A stretch of DNA of 64,000 nucleotides from Sphingomonas ginsengisoli An et al. 2013 (GCF_009363895.1 NZ_CP045434.1:1054001-1118000), one strand, 5' to 3'; counted from the first letter of the stretch, positions 43,391-54,700 are shown. The notes: generated by a model not told the origin, from the letters alone. Program-made: numbers and translations.

Positions 43391-44500
43391 ATGTATTCGC
43401 AAATCGATCTCGATGAAGCGGTAGCGGCCGGTGCGATCAGCGCCGAGTCGGCCGATTCGCTCCGCCGCTTTCTCGACCAGTCGCGCCAGTCGACCGCGGT
43501 CGACGATGAGCAGTTCCGGCTGATCACTGGCTTCAACGACATCTTCGTCTCGATCGCCGCGGCGATCCTGCTGTTCGCGGTCGGTTTCATCGGCCAGAGC
43601 ATCGGCGCCAACCTTGGCTTAGCCATCGACACGCACGGTCCCTCCCCGCTGGCGCCGGCGCTGGTCGCGATCGCCGCCTGGGGCCTCGCCACCTTCTTCA
43701 CCGCCAGGCGCCGGATGGCGCTGCCCTCGATCCTGCTCCTCCTCGCCTTCGTCTTCGGGGTGACGGCGAGCGTCGGGGCGCTGCTCATCATGCTGTTCGG
43801 ACATCCCGACCAAGAAGCGAACCAGCAGACGCTGGTCGCCGGCCTGATCGGCGCGGCCGCTGCGGGCTCCGGCGCGCTCGCTGCCTTCGCGCACTGGAAG
43901 CGGTTCCGAGTCCCGATCACCGTCGCGGCAGGCGCGCTCGCGGTCTCGGGCATCGTCGTCGCCTTGCTCGCCTCGGTGATCGGCGACACGCCGCAGACGA
44001 TGAACCTCGTGCTGGGGACCATCCTGGTCCTGGGCGTCGGCGTATTCCTCTACGCCATGCGCTGGGACAGCTCCGACCCGACGCGAGTGACCCGCCGCTC
44101 GGACGTCGCCTTCTGGCTCCACCTGCTGGCGGCGCCGATGATCGTCCACCCGGTGTTCACCCTGCTCGGCCTCAACAATGGCGATGCGAGCATCGGCAGC
44201 GGGCTGACGGTGGTCGCCATCTACGTCCTGCTCGGGATCGCGGCGCTGGCGATCGATCGCCGCGCGTTGCTGGTGTCGGCGCTCGCCTACGTGCTGTTCG
44301 CGCTCAACAGCCTGTTCGAGCGGTTTGGCGCGGTCAGCCTCAACATCGCGCTGACCGCACTGGTGATCGGCTCGGCGCTGCTGCTGCTGTCGGCCTTCTG
44401 GCACCAGGCGCGGGCGGCGATCGTCACCCGCCTGCCCGGCGGCTTGAGGGCCCACCTGCCGGTGATCGACCCGGCGATGCTCAGTCCTCGACCAGCTTGA
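43391..44500 (+). CDS. Polytopic membrane protein of unknown function
   Basis: 369 residues from the ATG at 43391, which has GGAGG five bases upstream. A short cytoplasmic N-terminus (LDEAVAAGAISAESADSLRR, a DUF2157-like opening) precedes roughly ten hydrophobic helices, for example IFVSIAAAILLFAVGFIGQS and NIALTALVIGSALLLLSAFW. No transport or enzyme motif is recognised. Its last 20 bases overlap the convergent DUF2794 gene. Confidence 0.78.
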   Translation: MYSQIDLDEAVAAGAISAESADSLRRFLDQSRQSTAVDDEQFRLITGFNDIFVSIAAAILLFAVGFIGQSIGANLGLAIDTHGPSPLAPALVAIAAWGLATFFTARRRMALPSILLLLAFVFGVTASVGALLIMLFGHPDQEANQQTLVAGLIGAAAAGSGALAAFAHWKRFRVPITVAAGALAVSGIVVALLASVIGDTPQTMNLVLGTILVLGVGVFLYAMRWDSSDPTRVTRRSDVAFWLHLLAAPMIVHPVFTLLGLNNGDASIGSGLTVVAIYVLLGIAALAIDRRALLVSALAYVLFALNSLFERFGAVSLNIALTALVIGSALLLLSAFWHQARAAIVTRLPGGLRAHLPVIDPAMLSPRPA

Positions 44501-44825
44501 TCAGGCGCCGCTCCAGCGGGGCCAGCACGGGCTTGAGCTCGTGGCCCCGCCGGAGCACCTGGCCATGCTCGCTGATCAAGGCCCACGCCCCTTGCTTCAC
44601 CCGAAGCGAGGGGCGTTTTTCGATCCGGATTTCCGGTCGTTCGGCGGTGCGGCGAAAGGCGGCGAAACTGGCGAGGTCGGGGGCGAAGTCCATCGCATAG
44701 TCGCGCCAGTGGCCCGCCGCGACCATCCGCCCGTAGAGGTCCATGATCCGCTGCAGCTCGAAGCGTTCGAAGGTGGCGACGACCTTCCGGGGAAACGCCC
44801 CCGGAAAGGGCGTGACGACGCTCAC
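44481..44825 (-). CDS. DUF2794 family protein
   Basis: 114 residues, a small protein found widely in alphaproteobacteria. Typical segments are [20 protein letters not shown] and [20 protein letters not shown]. Function unknown. Its start overlaps the epsC stop by 4 bases. Confidence 0.87.
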   Translation of the reverse strand: MSVVTPFPGAFPRKVVATFERFELQRIMDLYGRMVAAGHWRDYAMDFAPDLASFAAFRRTAERPEIRIEKRPSLRVKQGAWALISEHGQVLRRGHELKPVLAPLERRLIKLVED

Positions 44826-45562
44826 GAAGCCTTCACCTCGGGAGCATCCTGGTTGCGGGTCTTGAGCACCTGCAATTCACGGCGAAGCGCGGCCAATTCC
44901 TGCTCCATCTCGGCGAGGCGGGTGCGCATCGGGTCGAGGTCCTCGCCGCACGGCGTGCCGTAAGGGACGAAACCGGGGCTGTAGTGGACGAGGTCGACCG
45001 GCACCGGCCGCGCCGGGATGCCGACTACGGTGGTGCTCGGCAGCACGTCGCGGGTGACCACGGCATTGGCGCCGACCCGCCCGCCCTCGCCGACGGTGAT
45101 CGGCCCCAGCACCTGCGCGCCCGAGCCGATCACGACATTGTCGCACAGGGTCGGGTGGCGCTTGCCGCCGACCCCGGTCGAGGGGTTGGTCCCGCCGAGC
45201 GTGACGTTCTGGTAGATGGTGACGTTGTCGGCGATGTGCGCGGTCTCGCCGATCACGGTGAAACCGTGGTCGATGAAGAAGTTGCGGCCGATGGTCGCGC
45301 CGGGATGGATGTCGATGCTGGTGAGGAACCGGCTGAGATGGTTGACCAGCCGGGCCAGCCAGTAGAGCCGCCCGATCCACAGCCAGTGCGCGACCCGGTG
45401 GAGCCCGAGCGCCCACACGCCGGGGTAGAGAATCACGTCCCAGCGGCTGCGCGCCGCCGGATCGCGGGTCTTCACCGAATCCAGATAATCGATCAGTCCG
45501 AACGCCAAGTCGTGTCGCGCCTCTTGCCTCGTGCCCGCGTAATTTAAGCAACGAGCGGGCAT
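44822..45562 (-). CDS. epsC: Serine O-acetyltransferase EpsC/CysE type
   Basis: 246 residues from the ATG at 45562; a TTG at 45508 would give an N-terminus ([16 protein letters not shown]) more like the family, and AT-rich promoter-like sequence (TTAAATTA) lies between, so the true start may be the TTG. Left-handed beta-helix hexapeptide repeats run from [16 protein letters not shown] through [17 protein letters not shown]; the catalytic His is in [12 protein letters not shown]. It makes O-acetylserine for cysteine synthesis. The C-terminal coiled coil ([19 protein letters not shown]) is an addition. Confidence 0.93.
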   Translation of the reverse strand: MPARCLNYAGTRQEARHDLAFGLIDYLDSVKTRDPAARSRWDVILYPGVWALGLHRVAHWLWIGRLYWLARLVNHLSRFLTSIDIHPGATIGRNFFIDHGFTVIGETAHIADNVTIYQNVTLGGTNPSTGVGGKRHPTLCDNVVIGSGAQVLGPITVGEGGRVGANAVVTRDVLPSTTVVGIPARPVPVDLVHYSPGFVPYGTPCGEDLDPMRTRLAEMEQELAALRRELQVLKTRNQDAPEVKAS

Positions 45563-45765
45563 TTTGCCAGTCGCCTACGCGAAGCTGTTCCGCGCTGCGC
45601 CGGTCCGGCCCGTGCCGACGCCCGCCCGCGCCTTGGCACCTTGCGAGCGCACGCAATGCGCGCCAGAGGCGGAGCGCCCGTTACGCGAAAGGTCCGGCCA
45701 TCCCGGAATTCCTCTCGGACCCGTCGGTCCTCCTACCCTTCATCCTGGTCGGCTTCGCCGCGCAA

Positions 45766-46461
45766 TTGATCGATGGCGCGCTCGGCATGGCCTATGGGGT
45801 GATTAGCTCGACCCTGCTGGTCGGCATGGGCGTGCCCCCGGCGATGGCCTCGGCGGGGGTGCATACGGTGGAGACCTTCACCACCGGTGTGTCGGCGGTG
45901 AGCCATGTCGCCCATCGCAACGTCAATTGGCGGCTGTTCCTGCGGATCGTGGTGCCGGGGGTGATCGGCGGGATGCTTGGGGCCTACGCGCTGAGCAACA
46001 TCGACGCTTCCACCGCGCGGCCAATCGTTCTCGCCTACCTCTCGGCGATCGGTCTCTATTTGCTGTGGCGCGGCCTCACCCACCGCCACGTCGAGAAGGA
46101 ACCGCGGGTGGTCGAGCCGCTGGGGCTCATCGGCGGCTTCCTCGACGCGGCGGGCGGCGGCGGCTGGGGGCCGATCGTCACCTCCAACCTGATGGTCCAG
46201 GGCGCCGCGCCGCGAACTACCATCGGCACCGTCAACACCGCCGAATTCTTCGTCACCGTGACCGTGTCGGCGACCTTCATCGCCGCGCTCGGCTGGGAGG
46301 CGTTCACCTACGCCACGGTCGGCCTGCTGATCGGCGGGGTGGTCGCGGCGCCGCTCGGCGCGATGCTCGCCAAGCGGATTCCGGCCGATCGGCTGCTCGT
46401 GATGGTCGGGATCGTCCTCACCGCGACCAGCGCCTGGGGGTTGACCCGCCTGTTCGCCTGA
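45766..46461 (+). CDS. TauE/SafE (TSUP) family membrane protein
   Basis: At least 231 residues from a TTG at 45766. The frame clearly continues upstream with coding-like sequence (EFLSDPSVLLPFILVGFAAQ) that would be most of the first membrane helix, but no ATG, GTG or TTG exists there in frame; an ATC at 45700 with AAAGG seven bases upstream is the only plausible earlier start. TSUP signatures are LIDGALGMAYGVISSTLLVG and GGFLDAAGGGGWGPIVTSNL. It should transport sulfite or organosulfonates. Confidence 0.88.
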   Translation: MIDGALGMAYGVISSTLLVGMGVPPAMASAGVHTVETFTTGVSAVSHVAHRNVNWRLFLRIVVPGVIGGMLGAYALSNIDASTARPIVLAYLSAIGLYLLWRGLTHRHVEKEPRVVEPLGLIGGFLDAAGGGGWGPIVTSNLMVQGAAPRTTIGTVNTAEFFVTVTVSATFIAALGWEAFTYATVGLLIGGVVAAPLGAMLAKRIPADRLLVMVGIVLTATSAWGLTRLFA

Positions 46462-46480
46462 GGTGGCGCATTGCGCCGCC
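46462..46480. terminator. Short hairpin between TSUP gene and obgE
   Basis: GGTGGCGC-ATT-GCGCCGCC forms an 8-bp stem (one G-T pair) immediately after the TSUP stop codon. No T-run follows. It may be a weak terminator or mRNA stabiliser. Confidence 0.3.
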
Positions 46481-46489
46481 CCGGAGTAG

Positions 46490-48458
<1,969 letters not shown>

Positions 48459-48462
<4 letters not shown>

Positions 48463-49010
48463 CGCTTGATCACCAGCTCGTAGGCGACCGCGAGCCCGGT
48501 CACGATCAGGCCGGTCAGGAAGAAAGTGTAGCTCCAGTAGAGCCAGCGATACTTCTCCTTCCGAAGCACGAAGCCGTGGTCGTAGACGCTGCCGGCGATG
48601 TGCCGATAGACCGCCTCCTCCGACTTCATCACCTTGATCGCCTGCTCGATATAGGCCGCCCGGCTGATGTTGGTGAAGGAGCCGAAATAGAGCAGGTTGG
48701 CGGTCTCGGGCGTGACCTTCCACTTGCGCAGCGGGCCCGGACGGACGGTAAGGATGCCGAGCACCGTCGCCATGAAGGAAAAGGCGGTCAGCAGCACCAA
48801 CGGCAGGCTGGCCTTGCCGGCCGCGACGTCGCTGATCGACAGGCTGAACACCACGAAGCTGGCGCCCATCAGCATCGAGGATTTGTTGTCGGCCATCTGG
48901 CTCAAGGCCATCTGCCCGCTGTCGGCGGCGAGCAGGAATTCGTGCACGTCCTTGGGAAAGACGTATTCGTCTTCGCCCTGCAGGCTGGGGGTGGGATCGG
49001 CCTCGCTCAT
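48459..49010 (-). CDS. Pycsar-effector-like (DUF5706) two-helix membrane protein
   Basis: 183 residues from the ATG at 49010; a longer frame to 49208 runs towards purS and is unlikely. The segment FLLAADSGQMALSQMADNK, then SSMLMGASFVVFSLSISDV, matches the ADxK plus membrane-helix signature of PycTM effectors, and a second helix pair follows (LPLVLLTAFSFMATVLGIL; SYTFFLTGLIVTGLAVAYEL). In Pycsar defence these effectors respond to cyclic pyrimidine nucleotides made by an adjacent cyclase. No cyclase is near, so this may be a housekeeping relative. Confidence 0.75.
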
Positions 49011-49139
49011 GCTTGGCGATGCTGCATCCGGCGGCGGCATGGCGTCAATGGGCTGGCCGGTGTTGAGCCGCCAAGGCTTGCCTGTCGCGCCCCTCCCCGC
49101 CATAGGCGCAGCACCGTAAACAGCCGGCGAGAAAAGACC

Positions 49140-49385
49140 GTGAAGGCGCGCGTGTTCGTCACCTTGAAGTCCGGCGTGCTCGACCCGCAGGGCAAGGCCA
49201 TCCACCATGCGCTGCAGGGGCTCGGCTTCGACGGGGTCAATGACGTCCGCGCAGGCAAGCTGATCGAGCTTGACCTCGCCGACGGTACCTCGATCCCGCA
49301 GATCGAGGAGATGTGCCGCAAGCTCCTCGCCAACACGGTGATCGAGAATTTCCGCATCGAGTCGATGGATGGCGCCGGTGCGTAG
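49140..49385 (+). CDS. purS: Phosphoribosylformylglycinamidine synthase subunit PurS
   Basis: 81 residues from the GTG at 49140. [19 protein letters not shown] and KLIELDLAD are typical of PurS, the small subunit of the three-part FGAM synthase of purine biosynthesis. Its last 17 bases overlap purQ. Smaller and shorter-started than the surrounding frame, which is not coding upstream. Confidence 0.95.
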   Translation: MKARVFVTLKSGVLDPQGKAIHHALQGLGFDGVNDVRAGKLIELDLADGTSIPQIEEMCRKLLANTVIENFRIESMDGAGA

Positions 49386-50046
49386 CGCGGTCGTCGTTTT
49401 CCCCGGCTCGAACTGCGACCGCGATCTGGCGGTCGCCTTCCGCGAGGTCGGCGGGCGCGAGCCCGACTTGGTCTGGCATGGCGAGACGAGCCTGCCCGAC
49501 GGCCTCGACGTGATCGGCGTTCCCGGCGGTTTTTCCTACGGCGACTATCTCCGCTCGGGCGCGATGGCGGCGCGCTCGCCGGTGATGCGCGCGGTGGCCG
49601 ACGCCGCCGCCCGCGGCGTGACCGTCATCGGGGTCTGCAACGGTTTCCAGATCCTGACCGAGGCGGGGCTGCTGCCCGGCGCGCTGATGCGCAACGCCGG
49701 GCTCGCCTACATCTGCCGGCCGGTGAAGCTGGCGGTCGGCAACAGCCAGTCGCTGTTCACCAGCGGCTATGCGGCGGGCGAGGAAATCACCGTTCCGATC
49801 GCCCACCACGACGGCAATTACCAGGCCGATGCCGAGACGCTCGACCGGCTCGAAGGCGAAGGCCGCGTCGCCTTCCGCTATGCCGAGCGGACCAACGGCT
49901 CGGCGCGCGACATCGCCGGCATCGTCAACGAGGGCGGCAACGTGCTCGGCATGATGCCCCACCCCGAGCGTGCGCTCGAGACGGCCCACGGCAATCGCGA
50001 CGGCCGCCGCCTGTTCGAAGGCCTGTTCGCCGCCGTCGCGGCCTAG
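49369..50046 (+). CDS. purQ: Phosphoribosylformylglycinamidine synthase subunit PurQ
   Basis: 225 residues. The glutamine amidotransferase triad is present: nucleophile Cys in [15 protein letters not shown], and His/Glu in [27 protein letters not shown] is the usual N-terminus. It supplies ammonia from glutamine to PurL in the fourth step of purine synthesis. Last chromosomal gene before the tRNA-Arg. Confidence 0.97.
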   Translation: MAPVRSAVVVFPGSNCDRDLAVAFREVGGREPDLVWHGETSLPDGLDVIGVPGGFSYGDYLRSGAMAARSPVMRAVADAAARGVTVIGVCNGFQILTEAGLLPGALMRNAGLAYICRPVKLAVGNSQSLFTSGYAAGEEITVPIAHHDGNYQADAETLDRLEGEGRVAFRYAERTNGSARDIAGIVNEGGNVLGMMPHPERALETAHGNRDGRRLFEGLFAAVAA

Positions 50047-50081
50047 CGCCACCGCCCGCAAGGCGATAAGTCCGCCTGCAC

Positions 50082-50158
50082 GCGCCCGTAGCTCAGCTGG
50101 ATAGAGCACGAGCCTTCTAAGCTTGAGGTCGTAGGTTCGAACCCTACCGGGCGCGCCA
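50082..50158 (+). tRNA. tRNA-Arg (anticodon UCU)
   Basis: Complete cloverleaf by eye: acceptor GCGCCCG/CGGGCGC, anticodon stem CGAGC/GCTTG around loop CTTCTAA (anticodon TCT, for AGA/AGG), T-arm GTAGG-TTCGAAC-CCTAC, discriminator G, encoded CCA. It borders the low-GC island and is the presumed integration target, since a recombinase gene starts to its right. Confidence 0.97.
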
Positions 50159-50347
50159 CCCAGTCCTGCTCGCCTCTCCTTTTTCGAGGCCGGCACCCTC
50201 GCGCCTCAGGAACTCGCCGGAAACCCCGGATACCTGGAGGCGCCCTTTCCGTGATTGCCGCCGTGAGACGGAGCTCAAGAGCGAGTTGCGGGCCCTTTCG
50301 CACGCAAATCTCAGGTGGCCGATTTCGTGACCGCAAGTCTGATGCGC

Positions 50348-51997
50348 TTAGTTGCGGAAGAGCAAGCGCTGTTGCTCTGTCCAATTGGCCGGAAGATCGG
50401 CGGCAAGCAAAGCTCGCTTAGTTAGGTGAGTAGGACAGGCTGCGTCGAGTATGGTGACGACGATCTCGGGCGAGAGGTGGGCTATACGGTAGAGCGCTGC
50501 CAGGTTCGCACGGCAGCGACCAGCCTTGGCGGCAATTGCGGAGAGACTTACTCCTGCGGAAGAGTCGATAAGTCGTTTAGCTTCCGCAGCCTCTCTGAGA
50601 ACCGAAAGCAATTGTGACTGAGGCTCCGTGTGCTTGGCGCCCTCCCCGAGTACCAGCTTGATCTCCTTGCCTCGCCTCACACGAGAGACCCTAGCCCACA
50701 GGATGAGCTCACCCGCGCATTCGGAAGGTCGGTTGAGAGTGTCGGCTAACAAGTCTCCACGCAGACCAATGGTCAGGCTTCTTTCCGTCAACTCGACGCG
50801 ACCAATCAGTTTCTCCGGCCCGATGTTCTCCTGAAGACGTCCTCCGGCAATCTCAGCCGAAGCGGCCACCCGCGAGAGCTCGCTCGCGCACTCGATCCCC
50901 AGCTTGGCCTTAAGCTCACTGTTTGAACTGAGAAATGATCGCACTCGCGAGAGTACCGCCTGTTCCACGTCCCACGCTGGCACCCGCAACGCCGGAGCCG
51001 CTGGCGTAGCAAAGCTCTGATCTGTGACGTAGTAGCGGTACGCCCTGCCCCGCCTCTTCGTGTGGCTTGGGACCATCCTGCGACCGTCTTGGTCGTATAG
51101 GATGCCCGCAAGGACGCTTCGGCGCGTTTTGGCTTTCTCGCGAGCTTGGCTCACACGATTAACAACAAGCTTTGCTTGGACCTGCGCCCAGAGCTCCGGT
51201 CCGATGATCGCGCTGTGCTCGCCCGGGTACCAATTCGTCTTGTGGCGAGCTTCCCCTAAATACGAACGGTTCGTCAGCAGATAATAGATCGAGCCCCGCC
51301 CGAAGTGGACACCTCCCCTGCCGGCGCGTGCCTTGGTCTTGATCTCTTCGCGTCGAAGCTCGGCGAGCAAAAGGCTGCCGCATCCCAACTCGACATAACG
51401 GCGGAAGATGTGGCGCACGGTGGCAGCGTCAACATCGTTCACGACCAGCTTGCGGTCCTGAACTTCGTACCCGAGCGGCGGGCTCCCACCCATCCAAATG
51501 CCTTTGCGACGGGAGGCCGCAACCTTATCACGGACGCGCTCGGCAATGACCTCTCGCTCGAATTGAGCAAAGCTGAGAAGAACGTTGAGCGTAAGCCGAC
51601 CCATGCTTGTGGTCGTGTTGAACGACTGCGTGATGCTCACGAACGAGGCGTCTCTGCTGTCCAGCACATCCACGATCCTAGCGAAGTCAGACAAAGCGCG
51701 AGTAAGTCGATCGACTTTGTAGACGACGATCACATCAACCTTTCGCGCTTCCACGTCGGCGAGCAGTCGCTTCAATCCGGGCCGCTCAAGCGTGCCCCCG
51801 GAGAAACCACCATCGTCGTAACGCTCCCTTACGAGCGTCCAGCCCTCGTGCCGCTGACTGCTGACGTAGGCGGCGCAGGCTTCATATTGGGCATCGAGGC
51901 TATTGAAGTCCTGCTCCAGTCCCTCCTCGGTCGACTTACGAGTGTAGACGGCGCAACGGAGCTTCCTCACCCCCTCCCTTTTACCGGCGTCATGCAT
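50348..51997 (-). CDS. Large serine recombinase (site-specific integrase)
   Basis: 549 residues. The resolvase catalytic domain has the nucleophile Ser22 in AVYTRKSTEEG, then DDGGFSGGTLERPGLKRLL, VYKVDRLTR and a C-terminal part of the domain ending REVIAERVRDKV. A recombinase domain follows (GGSPPLGYEVQDRK, GRGSIYYLLTNRSYLGEARH) and a zinc-beta-ribbon-like, coiled C-terminus. It catalyses integration or excision of the island. It overlaps the DUF2924 gene by 8 bases; recombinase-DUF2924-DUF3489 trios are common in alphaproteobacterial mobile DNA. Confidence 0.93.
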   Translation of the reverse strand: MHDAGKREGVRKLRCAVYTRKSTEEGLEQDFNSLDAQYEACAAYVSSQRHEGWTLVRERYDDGGFSGGTLERPGLKRLLADVEARKVDVIVVYKVDRLTRALSDFARIVDVLDSRDASFVSITQSFNTTTSMGRLTLNVLLSFAQFEREVIAERVRDKVAASRRKGIWMGGSPPLGYEVQDRKLVVNDVDAATVRHIFRRYVELGCGSLLLAELRREEIKTKARAGRGGVHFGRGSIYYLLTNRSYLGEARHKTNWYPGEHSAIIGPELWAQVQAKLVVNRVSQAREKAKTRRSVLAGILYDQDGRRMVPSHTKRRGRAYRYYVTDQSFATPAAPALRVPAWDVEQAVLSRVRSFLSSNSELKAKLGIECASELSRVAASAEIAGGRLQENIGPEKLIGRVELTERSLTIGLRGDLLADTLNRPSECAGELILWARVSRVRRGKEIKLVLGEGAKHTEPQSQLLSVLREAAEAKRLIDSSAGVSLSAIAAKAGRCRANLAALYRIAHLSPEIVVTILDAACPTHLTKRALLAADLPANWTEQQRLLFRN

Positions 51998-52397
51998 TGG
52001 CGTTCAGACCGAAGAAGCGTGGGCCCGACCACGCGGTCCCGGTCACCTCCCTCGCAATCTGGCTGAGCGAACGATAGCTTCGGTTTTCGTGCTCGTAGCC
52101 TTCATCAGTGACCAGCACTTCGATCGTCCGGCCATTCCAACTTCGCAGTAGACGCGTTCCTGGCTTCATGACCGGCAGCGCCGCACCTCGGCCAGTTGGA
52201 GCGAGTAGCTTCCTCCGGCAACGGGCGGACAAGCCGCCTAGTGCGCGCTCCTGAAGCCGATAGCCGATTGCGAGGCGCATCAACTCGGCAGTGATTTTTG
52301 GTGGCTCAGCCTTGAGCTGGCGAGTCCACTCGGCCCTGAGTTCGACGGCGCTCATTTGCTGGAGCGCCGCTAGCTTCGCGTCGAGGTTCCTGCTCAT
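51990..52397 (-). CDS. DUF2924 family protein
   Basis: 135 residues. Features are MSAVELRAEWTRQL, a central helix ELMRLAIGYRLQERALGGL and a C-terminal basic beta part with TRLLRSWNGRTIEVLVTDEG and YRSLSQIAREVTGTAWSG, typical of DUF2924. This family is regularly next to serine recombinases; a DNA-binding accessory role in recombination is inferred. Confidence 0.9.
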   Translation of the reverse strand: MSRNLDAKLAALQQMSAVELRAEWTRQLKAEPPKITAELMRLAIGYRLQERALGGLSARCRRKLLAPTGRGAALPVMKPGTRLLRSWNGRTIEVLVTDEGYEHENRSYRSLSQIAREVTGTAWSGPRFFGLNANA

Positions 52398-52696
52398 TCG
52401 GGCGCCACCGCGCGGTAAGTGCGAACACCATCGACCTTGTCGCTGGTGATTGCGTATCCACGCTTACGTAAGCCCGTCAGTGAGGCACGCACCGTATGCG
52501 ATTGCCAGCCGGTCGCTTCAACCAGGACTGGCAGCGTGGCTCCAGCCTCGCTGACCAGCATCGCTACGATCTTCGCCTGCTTGCTAGGCTTCGCGGTAGT
52601 AATGTTGGAAGCGTGGCTGCGCGTTGCACTCTCGGACTGTGGCACGCTGCCGCGTGGTTTACCGCCTCGAGACTTTGTCGAAGTCGTCTTGTTCAT
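52394..52696 (-). CDS. DUF3489 family protein
   Basis: 100 residues from the ATG at 52696. The N-terminus is polar and basic; the C-terminal half is a winged-helix-like DUF3489 domain (SKQAKIVAMLVSEAGATLPV, then GWQSHTVRASLTGLRKRGYA). Probably DNA-binding. Its stop overlaps the DUF2924 start by 4 bases, so it is first gene of the recombinase operon. Confidence 0.88.
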   Translation of the reverse strand: MNKTTSTKSRGGKPRGSVPQSESATRSHASNITTAKPSKQAKIVAMLVSEAGATLPVLVEATGWQSHTVRASLTGLRKRGYAITSDKVDGVRTYRAVAPE

Positions 52697-53104
52697 GTCG
52701 ATGGCTCCCTGTGCAGAGCAGCCAAGCGCTGCTCCCACCATCGACAGCCCCACCGGTTCGCCGGTCGGGGCTAGGCGCCCAGCTTCGGGGCGCTGACAGC
52801 ACCAATGCTCAGCTTGACGACGAAGTCGAGCGAAAGATCAGCTCATCGAGGCCAGGGCGGTTGCTTTCGCGGCTACTCAAGATGGCCCAAGGAGGCCTTC
52901 TCCGACGTCTGGCATTGGTGGAAATCCGACAGTCTGCTTTCGGCGCGGCGTAGGTGGATGGTCGACGTTCGTTCAGCCAAGCCGCTATAACGGGATGCGA
53001 CGCATCGTGGACGTTCAGGGCCAACGCAGGCCTGAGCGGCGCTGCCCGGTAAGGTCGGAAGGGCTGATTCTAGGTGCAAAGGCGAACGACAGGCGTTCTG
53101 CGTC
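52697..53104. other. Non-coding gap with island repeat copy 1
   Basis: No credible gene in either strand. It includes the presumed promoter of the DUF3489 operon and, at 52917-52986, one copy of the island's degenerate repeat (see repeat entries). Confidence 0.6.
52917..52986 (+). repeat. Island degenerate repeat, copy 1
   Basis: Begins GGTGGAAATCCGACAGTCTG and later has GACGTTCGTT, aligning with the copies at 54317 and 58747. This is the most diverged of the three, with 19 of the first 27 bases equal to copy 3. Confidence 0.5.
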
Positions 53105-54175
53105 CTACCGACGAACGTAGCTGCTAAGGCACTGCTTGAAGTAGTCAGCTATCTCAGATCTGACGGGTTTGAGGTCCATTGATCCACCAGCACGAACTGC
53201 TCCGAAGCCGTCGATCCAAACTCCAAGCTCGCTCGCTTTTAATAGGTCCGCTGCTTGCTTGCTATCCAGAACCCGGAATAGCCATACAGCACTGTCTTCC
53301 GGTTTCGCACCTGCCGGTCCATTCACGACAGCAGTCTCCCGCCCGTCAATCTCTAAGTATGAACGCTTTTGCCATCTCGCATCGCCGAAGAGGGCACTCT
53401 GCTCTGGATCGGTCACTATTCCCGCTTGTAGTAAGAGCGTGCCTTTCCCACAGGTGAAAAGAGCCCGAATGGTCCCGCTGGATTTGTCTTGGTTTAACCG
53501 AAGGTACGGGTGAAGCCGAACGATCCGGACTTCAGCGGAAGTCGGCTGAACGCCATTGTTCACAAGCCCGAGTTCTTGGGCCTCCGACGGCGTCAGCCAT
53601 CTAATTCCCGAGGCACTTGTCGCCGACGCAATCACGAAGGCTTTCGCGTCCACGCCCATGTCTCTAAGGTAAGAGACCACGATAGCGCTAATCAGCTGGG
53701 CCTCACTCTGGGAGAGCCCGCCGCTCCTCTCGAACTGGTGAATACCTAGTCTGCCGCTCGAGCGATCAAGGAAGCGACTCACACCACCAGCAAAGGCGTA
53801 TGCACAGGCGCTAGCGCAGATGGCATTCGACGATGTACCCTGATCATCGAAAGCACCTACGCTCGTGAAAAATCGCTTCTCCCTTATCGCGCGGCCCAGC
53901 TTGATACCTTCAAGCAAGGAACCCCCCGGAGAGTCGAGCACTATCCTTGCCGCTTCAAGTTTGTGCGATTCTGCAAATTGAACGAAACGATCAGCATCTC
54001 CGGACGTGATCGGACCAGATATGAAAACCTCTCTCATGCCGAGGACGGCCATTTCAGCCATCACTGTTGCCGTGTCTGTCTTCATTCTGAACGAGAGGCC
54101 AACAGAGCCTTGGGCCGAGGATGGAGCAGACGACAATGAAGCCAAGACCGCGATTACAATCGACCAAAGCTTCAT
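53105..54175 (-). CDS. Exported ClpP/crotonase-like serine-protease-fold protein
   Basis: 356 residues from the ATG at 54175; an ATG at 54250 would prefix 25 odd residues. Signal peptide LWSIVIAVLASLSSAPSSAQ. The central domain resembles periplasmic ClpP-like proteins (COG3904 type): REVFISGPITSGDADRFVQF, LDSPGGSLLEGIKLGRAIRE, candidate nucleophile Ser in ICASACAYAFAGG and candidate His in LGIHQFERSGG. The C-terminal 140 residues (from about VRIVRLHPYLRL) have no recognised domain. Role unknown; probably a membrane-quality or regulatory protease. Isolated in the island, without obvious operon partners. Confidence 0.8.
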   Translation of the reverse strand: MKLWSIVIAVLASLSSAPSSAQGSVGLSFRMKTDTATVMAEMAVLGMREVFISGPITSGDADRFVQFAESHKLEAARIVLDSPGGSLLEGIKLGRAIREKRFFTSVGAFDDQGTSSNAICASACAYAFAGGVSRFLDRSSGRLGIHQFERSGGLSQSEAQLISAIVVSYLRDMGVDAKAFVIASATSASGIRWLTPSEAQELGLVNNGVQPTSAEVRIVRLHPYLRLNQDKSSGTIRALFTCGKGTLLLQAGIVTDPEQSALFGDARWQKRSYLEIDGRETAVVNGPAGAKPEDSAVWLFRVLDSKQAADLLKASELGVWIDGFGAVRAGGSMDLKPVRSEIADYFKQCLSSYVRR

Positions 54176-54670
54176 CTGAGTCTCGCTAAAAGGTCGGTCT
54201 GCTGATGCGGTGATGGCCAAACATCGCTTGGATAGAAATAAAAGGACCATATCAGAAGGTCTGCTTACGGCCAGCTGTTGACGCTCGGACTAGCTCTAAC
54301 CCCCATGCTTGGAGCTGGTGGAAAGCGGAACGGCTGCTTGAGGGTGAACGCAGGCGTATAGCCGACAGTCGTTCATGCGCGGCTCGGAGCTAGCTTATTA
54401 GCCATCACGGGGCTTCGACCACATCTCGAATCCACCGGACCACGGCTTAGGTGAAGGTTAGAAGCGTAGCTGGCACTCACAGCCAGTGAAAACACCTAAA
54501 GCTTGACCGAAGTCAGACCTCGGTCGATGAAGGTTACATGCGAGCGGACGCCCTTGCCTCCATTCTTCGTCGGTCGAGAGCGGCCGTTGCTTTCGCGCGC
54601 CCATACAACGCGCCAGAACCCCCTACCGGAGCTGTGCCCTAGTCGAACCTGACGTTCCGACCATCGCCAC
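54176..54670. other. Non-coding gap with island repeat copy 2
   Basis: No open frame with coding character. It contains repeat copy 2 and ends at a strong terminator that abuts the hen1 gene. A small RNA that ends at this terminator is possible but no start can be shown. Confidence 0.5.
54317..54384 (+). repeat. Island degenerate repeat, copy 2
   Basis: 68 bp, beginning GGTGGAAAGCGGAACGGCTG and ending ATGCGCGGCT. Matches copy 3 at 50 of 68 gapless positions. Located between the ClpP-like gene and the RNA-repair operon. Confidence 0.65.
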
Positions 54671-54700
54671 AGCCCTTCCGCTTCCCGGGAGGGCTTTTTT
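54671..54700 (+). terminator. Strong Rho-independent terminator directly upstream of hen1
   Basis: AGCCCTTCC pairs with GGGAGGGCT (9 bp with one G-T pair) around a 7-base loop, followed by a run of T to 54700. It points rightwards and ends only 16 bp before the hen1 ATG. Nothing coding lies upstream on that strand for 540 bp, so it may terminate a small RNA or act as an attenuator of the repair operon. Confidence 0.8.

Noticed and set aside
45564-45806. An 80-codon frame between epsC and the TSUP gene
   Set aside because: Proline/arginine-rich, overlaps the coding-like upstream extension of the TSUP gene in another frame, and lacks a ribosome site.
50159-50347. A possible second attachment site or tRNA fragment right of tRNA-Arg
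   Set aside because: No stretch matching the tRNA 3-prime end was found here or elsewhere in the window.
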